Below, piece after piece: positions 4,304 through 7,190 of a stretch of 7,190 nt of DNA (position 1 is its first letter; the number at the start of each line of letters is the position of its first letter). A program made the translations under genes and the position numbers. The stretch comes from Paracoccaceae bacterium (lineage in GTDB: Bacteria; Pseudomonadota; Alphaproteobacteria; Rhodobacterales; Rhodobacteraceae): assembly GCA_002401045.1 (NCBI GenBank), contig NVSA01000007.1, positions 24,766 through 31,955 on the forward strand. Direction: 5' to 3'. A model generated the notes under the pieces. The model saw only the letters and a list, made by a program, of their open reading frames with translations, was not told the DNA's origin and made no database searches.

Positions 4304-7060
4304 ATGAGATTATCTTGGAATGAAATTAGAACCCGCGCTGCAACTTTCAGCACTGATTGGTCAGACGCCCATTACGAAAAAGGCGAAACTCAATCCTTTT
4401 ACAACGAATTTTTTGAAATATTCGGGATCAAACGCCGTACCGTTGCCCGTTACGAAGAATCCATTAAAAAACTGAATAATCGCCAAGGGTTTATTGACCT
4501 ATTCTGGCCTGCAAAACTGATCGTTGAACAAAAATCTGCGGGGCGCGACTTGTCCAAGGCCGCCACACAAGCAGGTGAATATTTTGACGCGCTTAAAGAC
4601 AGTGAAAAACCCCGCTATCAATTGGTCTGCGACTTTCAAAACTTTGAACTGCTGGATCGCGACACACGTGAAATTACCAAATTTGCATTGTCAGATCTGC
4701 ACGAACATGTTGAAAAATTCGGCTTCATCATGGGGGTTGAAAAACGCAATTTCAAAGATCAAGATCCCGTTAATATTGAGGCCGCTGAACTGGTTGGAAA
4801 ACTGCATGATGCGCTGAAAGAAAATAATTACACAGGTCATAAACTAGAGGCATTTTTAACCCGCCTTGTGTTCTGCCTGTTTGCCGATGACACGGGTATA
4901 TTTGAACCCCGCGACATCTTTCTGGATTTTCTTGAAACCCGTACAAAACCAGATGGTTCTGATACGGGGCCCTTAATTGCACAATTGTTTCAAACCCTAA
5001 ACACCCCTGAAAATCAACGCCAGACCAATCTGGACGAAGACCTTGCCGCCTTTCCTTATGTGAATGGATCCCTGTTTGAGGGCGGTTTGGATATTCCTGC
5101 CTTTGACAGTGACATGCGTGCGCACCTGATTGCCGCATCGCAATTCAACTGGTCAAATATTTCACCTGCGATTTTTGGATCGCTTTTTCAATCGGTGATG
5201 AACGCACAAGAACGCCGTGCGTTGGGGGCGCATTACACCACCGAAAAAAACATCATGAAGGTGATAGAACCGCTGTTTTTGGATGACCTGCGGGCTGAAT
5301 TTGAAATCATCAAAGCCCGTAAAAATAAACGCAAAGAGTTTTTGCGTAATTTCCAAGACAAACTGAGCAAGCTGACATTTTTTGACCCCGCCTGTGGTTG
5401 CGGGAATTTTTTGATTATTGCTTACCGCGAATTGCGGCTGTTGGAAATTGAGGTGCTTAAACAGCTAAACCCGTCCGCGCAACGCTTGCTGGATGCCCAA
5501 GTGCTGTCCAAAATTGACGTAGATCAGTTTTACGGCATTGAGGTCGATGAATTCCCTGCCCGCATCGCCGAAACCGCGCTGTGGATGATGGATCATATTA
5601 TGAACAGCCAGCTAAGTTTGGAATTCGGCCAAGTGTTCCTGCGCATCCCGCTCAAAAAATCCCCCCACATCTTGCACGGCGACGCGCTCGATACTGATTG
5701 GGCAGACCATATTGACCCTAAAAAATGTAGTTACATCATGGGCAACCCGCCGTTTATTGGGGCAAAGTTTCAGTCGCCTGAACAGCGTGAACAGGTGCGC
5801 GGTATTGCTAATCTTGGTAAATTGGGCGGCACGTTGGATTTCGTTTGTGCGTGGTTTTTGAAAGCAGGCGCATATGTGCAGGGGAATACTCGTATTGCTT
5901 TTGTATCCACCAATTCAATCACCCAAGGCGAACAGGTTGCCCAGCTTTGGCCAATATTATTTGACCGTTGCAAACTAGAAATTGCCTTTGCCCACCGCAC
6001 ATTCGCATGGGGGTCAGAGGCGCGCGGTAAGGCCAATGTTCATGTGGTTATCATCGGCTTTGATCGGGCGGAAAATGCGCGGGCAGTGAAGCGTTTGTTT
6101 TCCTATGAAACCGTGAAAGGTGAGCCAGAGGAAAGCCTGCATAAAGTGCTATCCCCTTATTTGTTTGATGCCAGTGGATTGGGCAATCCGCATTTGGTTG
6201 TTGCAAATTCGCGCCATGTAACTTCTACTTTACCTAAACCGTCTATTGGTAGCCAAGTCATTGATGCTGGACATTATATATTTGAGATAGAACAAAAGGA
6301 AAAATTTGTTCACGCGTATCCAGAGATAGAAAAATATTTTCGACCATATTTTGGCGCACGTGATTTTATATACAATTCACATAGATGGGTTCTTTATTTA
6401 AAAAATATCTCCCCAAACATATTAAAAAAGATGCCCATGGTTATTGAGCGGATTAAACTTGTTAGGGAATTTCGTCAAAACTCTAAACGTAAGGCGACGC
6501 TTGAAGCGGCTACACGACCTACAGAATTTGCTCTTGATACTGCACCACAGAACGCTTTTCTTGTTTTACCCCGTGTTACGACACAGCGTAGGGATTATGC
6601 ACCTTTTGCATTCAGTCAACCGCCTGCGATTCCCAGTGATGCAATCACATTTGTTGAAAATATTTCCTTACCAGATTTTGCCCTCCTAACATCTGCTATG
6701 CACATGGCTTGGCTTCGTAATATCGGCGGAAGGTTAAAATCTGATTACCGTTATTCAATCGGTCTCGTCTACAACACCTTCCCCCTACCTATCGGCAAAG
6801 ACTTAACCAAGCTCGAAGCTTTTGGGCAGGCCATTCTGGATGCCCGTGCCAATCATCCCGATGCCACGCTGGCCGATCTTTATGATCCCGATGTGATGCC
6901 TGTTGATCTGCGAAAGGCGCATATCGCCAATGACCGCGCGGTGGACAAGTTATATTCCCGTGCGGGGTTCAAATCTAAACGGGATCGGGTGGAACATTTG
7001 TTTGCAATGCACGAAAATCTGGTGGCCCCGATGCTGGCCAAACCCAAAAAACGGCGGTGA
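4304..7060 (+). CDS. MmeI-family Type IIL restriction-modification enzyme (nuclease and adenine methyltransferase in one chain)
   Basis: This single protein should both cut unmodified DNA, at a fixed distance from an asymmetric site as in MmeI, and methylate adenine in one strand of that site. From ATG 4304 it has 918 residues, almost exactly the length of MmeI. An N-terminal nuclease carries D65-X9-E75-Q-K77 in FIDLFWPAKLIVEQKSAG, the PD-(D/E)XK spacing of the family. A helical linker follows (about 155-345), with LGAHYT (308-313) resembling methyltransferase motif X. The SAM-binding motif I is DPACGCGNF (361-369), and the gamma-class N6-adenine motif IV is N481-P-P-F484. A target recognition domain covers about 600-830, including GRLKSDYRYS (809-818), and a conserved helical tail ends in KPKKRR. 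The nuclease motif argues against a solitary methyltransferase or a BREX PglX protein. No partner gene is needed or seen. The frame opens at TTG 4262, but MRLSWNEI at 4304 is the usual family opening; neither start has a clear ribosome binding site. Base composition drops sharply inside the recognition domain. Confidence 0.93.
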   Translation: MRLSWNEIRTRAATFSTDWSDAHYEKGETQSFYNEFFEIFGIKRRTVARYEESIKKLNNRQGFIDLFWPAKLIVEQKSAGRDLSKAATQAGEYFDALKDSEKPRYQLVCDFQNFELLDRDTREITKFALSDLHEHVEKFGFIMGVEKRNFKDQDPVNIEAAELVGKLHDALKENNYTGHKLEAFLTRLVFCLFADDTGIFEPRDIFLDFLETRTKPDGSDTGPLIAQLFQTLNTPENQRQTNLDEDLAAFPYVNGSLFEGGLDIPAFDSDMRAHLIAASQFNWSNISPAIFGSLFQSVMNAQERRALGAHYTTEKNIMKVIEPLFLDDLRAEFEIIKARKNKRKEFLRNFQDKLSKLTFFDPACGCGNFLIIAYRELRLLEIEVLKQLNPSAQRLLDAQVLSKIDVDQFYGIEVDEFPARIAETALWMMDHIMNSQLSLEFGQVFLRIPLKKSPHILHGDALDTDWADHIDPKKCSYIMGNPPFIGAKFQSPEQREQVRGIANLGKLGGTLDFVCAWFLKAGAYVQGNTRIAFVSTNSITQGEQVAQLWPILFDRCKLEIAFAHRTFAWGSEARGKANVHVVIIGFDRAENARAVKRLFSYETVKGEPEESLHKVLSPYLFDASGLGNPHLVVANSRHVTSTLPKPSIGSQVIDAGHYIFEIEQKEKFVHAYPEIEKYFRPYFGARDFIYNSHRWVLYLKNISPNILKKMPMVIERIKLVREFRQNSKRKATLEAATRPTEFALDTAPQNAFLVLPRVTTQRRDYAPFAFSQPPAIPSDAITFVENISLPDFALLTSAMHMAWLRNIGGRLKSDYRYSIGLVYNTFPLPIGKDLTKLEAFGQAILDARANHPDATLADLYDPDVMPVDLRKAHIANDRAVDKLYSRAGFKSKRDRVEHLFAMHENLVAPMLAKPKKRR
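6215..6780 (+). other. AT-rich target-recognition segment within the restriction-modification gene
   Basis: The coding sequence becomes visibly AT-rich here, with runs such as ACATTATATATTTGAG and TTCTTTATTTAAAAAATAT. Hand counts give 78 G or C in 240 bases (about 33%) over 6241-6480 and 42-48% up to 6780, against 52% in 5041-5100 and 58% in 6841-6900. The segment encodes roughly residues 638-826, the predicted DNA-recognition domain. The reading frame is uninterrupted. The pattern suggests replacement of the recognition module by recombination between homologous flanks. Confidence 0.6.
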
Positions 7061-7127
7061 TGGGGGCCGTGTGATGGGGGCAAATGCTATAGGCAAATCA
7101 TGCAAGCCTTTTGCACACATTTCGCGC

Positions 7128-7154
7128 TTGCGAAAATCCGAACTTGTCCATAAA
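7128..7154 (+). promoter_or_regulatory. Possible promoter of the tRNA-Ser gene
   Basis: TTGCGA (7128-7133) and CATAAA (7149-7154) each match four of six consensus positions, with a 15-base spacer (16 if the -35 is read as CTTGCG, with the hexamer one base earlier). Transcription would begin a few bases before the mature tRNA 5' end at 7164. The position is right but the match is weak. The rest of 7061-7163 shows no gene and no clear terminator for the upstream restriction-modification gene. Confidence 0.3.
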
Positions 7155-7163
7155 AGCGGCCTT

Positions 7164-7190
7164 GGAGACGTGGCCGAGTGGTCGAAGGCG
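7164..7190 (+). tRNA. tRNA-Ser, 5' part only (runs off the window)
   Basis: The last 27 bases fit the start of a bacterial serine tRNA. GGAGACG is the 5' acceptor strand (7164-7170) and TG are positions 8 and 9. GCC (7173-7175) and GGC (7187-7189) form the D stem around GAGTGGTCGAA. The GTGGCCGAGTGGTCGAAGGCG pattern is characteristic of class II tRNA-Ser. The anticodon, long variable arm and 3' end are outside the window, so the isoacceptor cannot be named. Confidence 0.88.

Noticed and set aside
4770..6036. Antisense open frames within the restriction-modification gene (4770-5138, 5162-5356, 5770-6036)
   Set aside because: They overlap the conserved linker and methyltransferase motifs and have no features of their own.
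4304..7060. BREX PglX or a solitary methyltransferase as the identity of the large gene
   Set aside because: The N-terminal D65-X9-E-X-K nuclease motif and the MmeI-like length fit a Type IIL restriction-modification enzyme, and no BREX partners are present.
7101..7115. TGCAA-GCCTT-TTGCA hairpin after the restriction-modification gene
   Set aside because: The stem is only 5 bp with two G-C pairs and there is no U tract, so it is not credible as a terminator.
7120..7135. Perfect 6-bp hairpin TTTCGC-GCTT-GCGAAA before the tRNA gene, as a terminator
   Set aside because: No T run follows on either strand and it overlaps the candidate -35 of the tRNA promoter; the role is unclear and it may be chance.
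1..7190. CRISPR array, insertion sequence or long direct repeats
   Set aside because: No regularly spaced repeats, transposase-like frame or terminal inverted repeats were seen anywhere in the window.

Overview
The window most likely comes from an alphaproteobacterium of the Rhodobacterales (roseobacter-like) with a moderate-GC genome. The reasons are the alphaproteobacterial-type SerC, the divergent serB / serC-serA layout, a candidate serC leader RNA upstream of serC, and the style of the tRNA-Ser. This assignment is an inference from gene types and not the result of a search.

Layout. (1) Bases 1-360 hold the 3' end of an FAD-dependent oxidoreductase on the + strand. It converges on serA across a hairpin terminator with a C(UUCG)G loop at 361-385. 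(2) Bases 406-3213, on the - strand, carry the serine biosynthesis pair serC (phosphoserine aminotransferase) then serA (3-phosphoglycerate dehydrogenase), transcribed in that order and separated by 57 bases that contain a hairpin. A structured leader that can pair with the serC ribosome binding site lies at about 3222-3300. (3) The divergent intergenic region between serC and serB contains a perfect 9-bp inverted repeat (3314-3345). (4) serB (phosphoserine phosphatase) runs on the + strand at 3380-4258, so all three enzymes converting 3-phosphoglycerate to serine are in one locus. (5) Bases 4304-7060 encode a single-polypeptide restriction-modification enzyme of the MmeI (Type IIL) family. 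An N-terminal D-X9-E-X-K nuclease, a helical linker, a gamma-class N6-adenine methyltransferase and a C-terminal target recognition domain lie in one chain of 918 residues. (6) The 5' end of a tRNA-Ser gene begins at 7164 and runs off the window.

The serine genes form a housekeeping block. The restriction-modification gene is the accessory element, placed between serB and a tRNA gene. It has no recognisable Shine-Dalgarno sequence, and its recognition domain contains a sharply AT-rich patch (about 33% GC by hand count over 6241-6480, against roughly 50-58% in sampled flanks), as expected if the DNA-recognition module was swapped in by recombination. I did not find an undescribed multi-gene system. 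The best leads are the mosaic recognition domain with a predictable specificity residue pair, the serC leader, and the palindrome between serB and serC.
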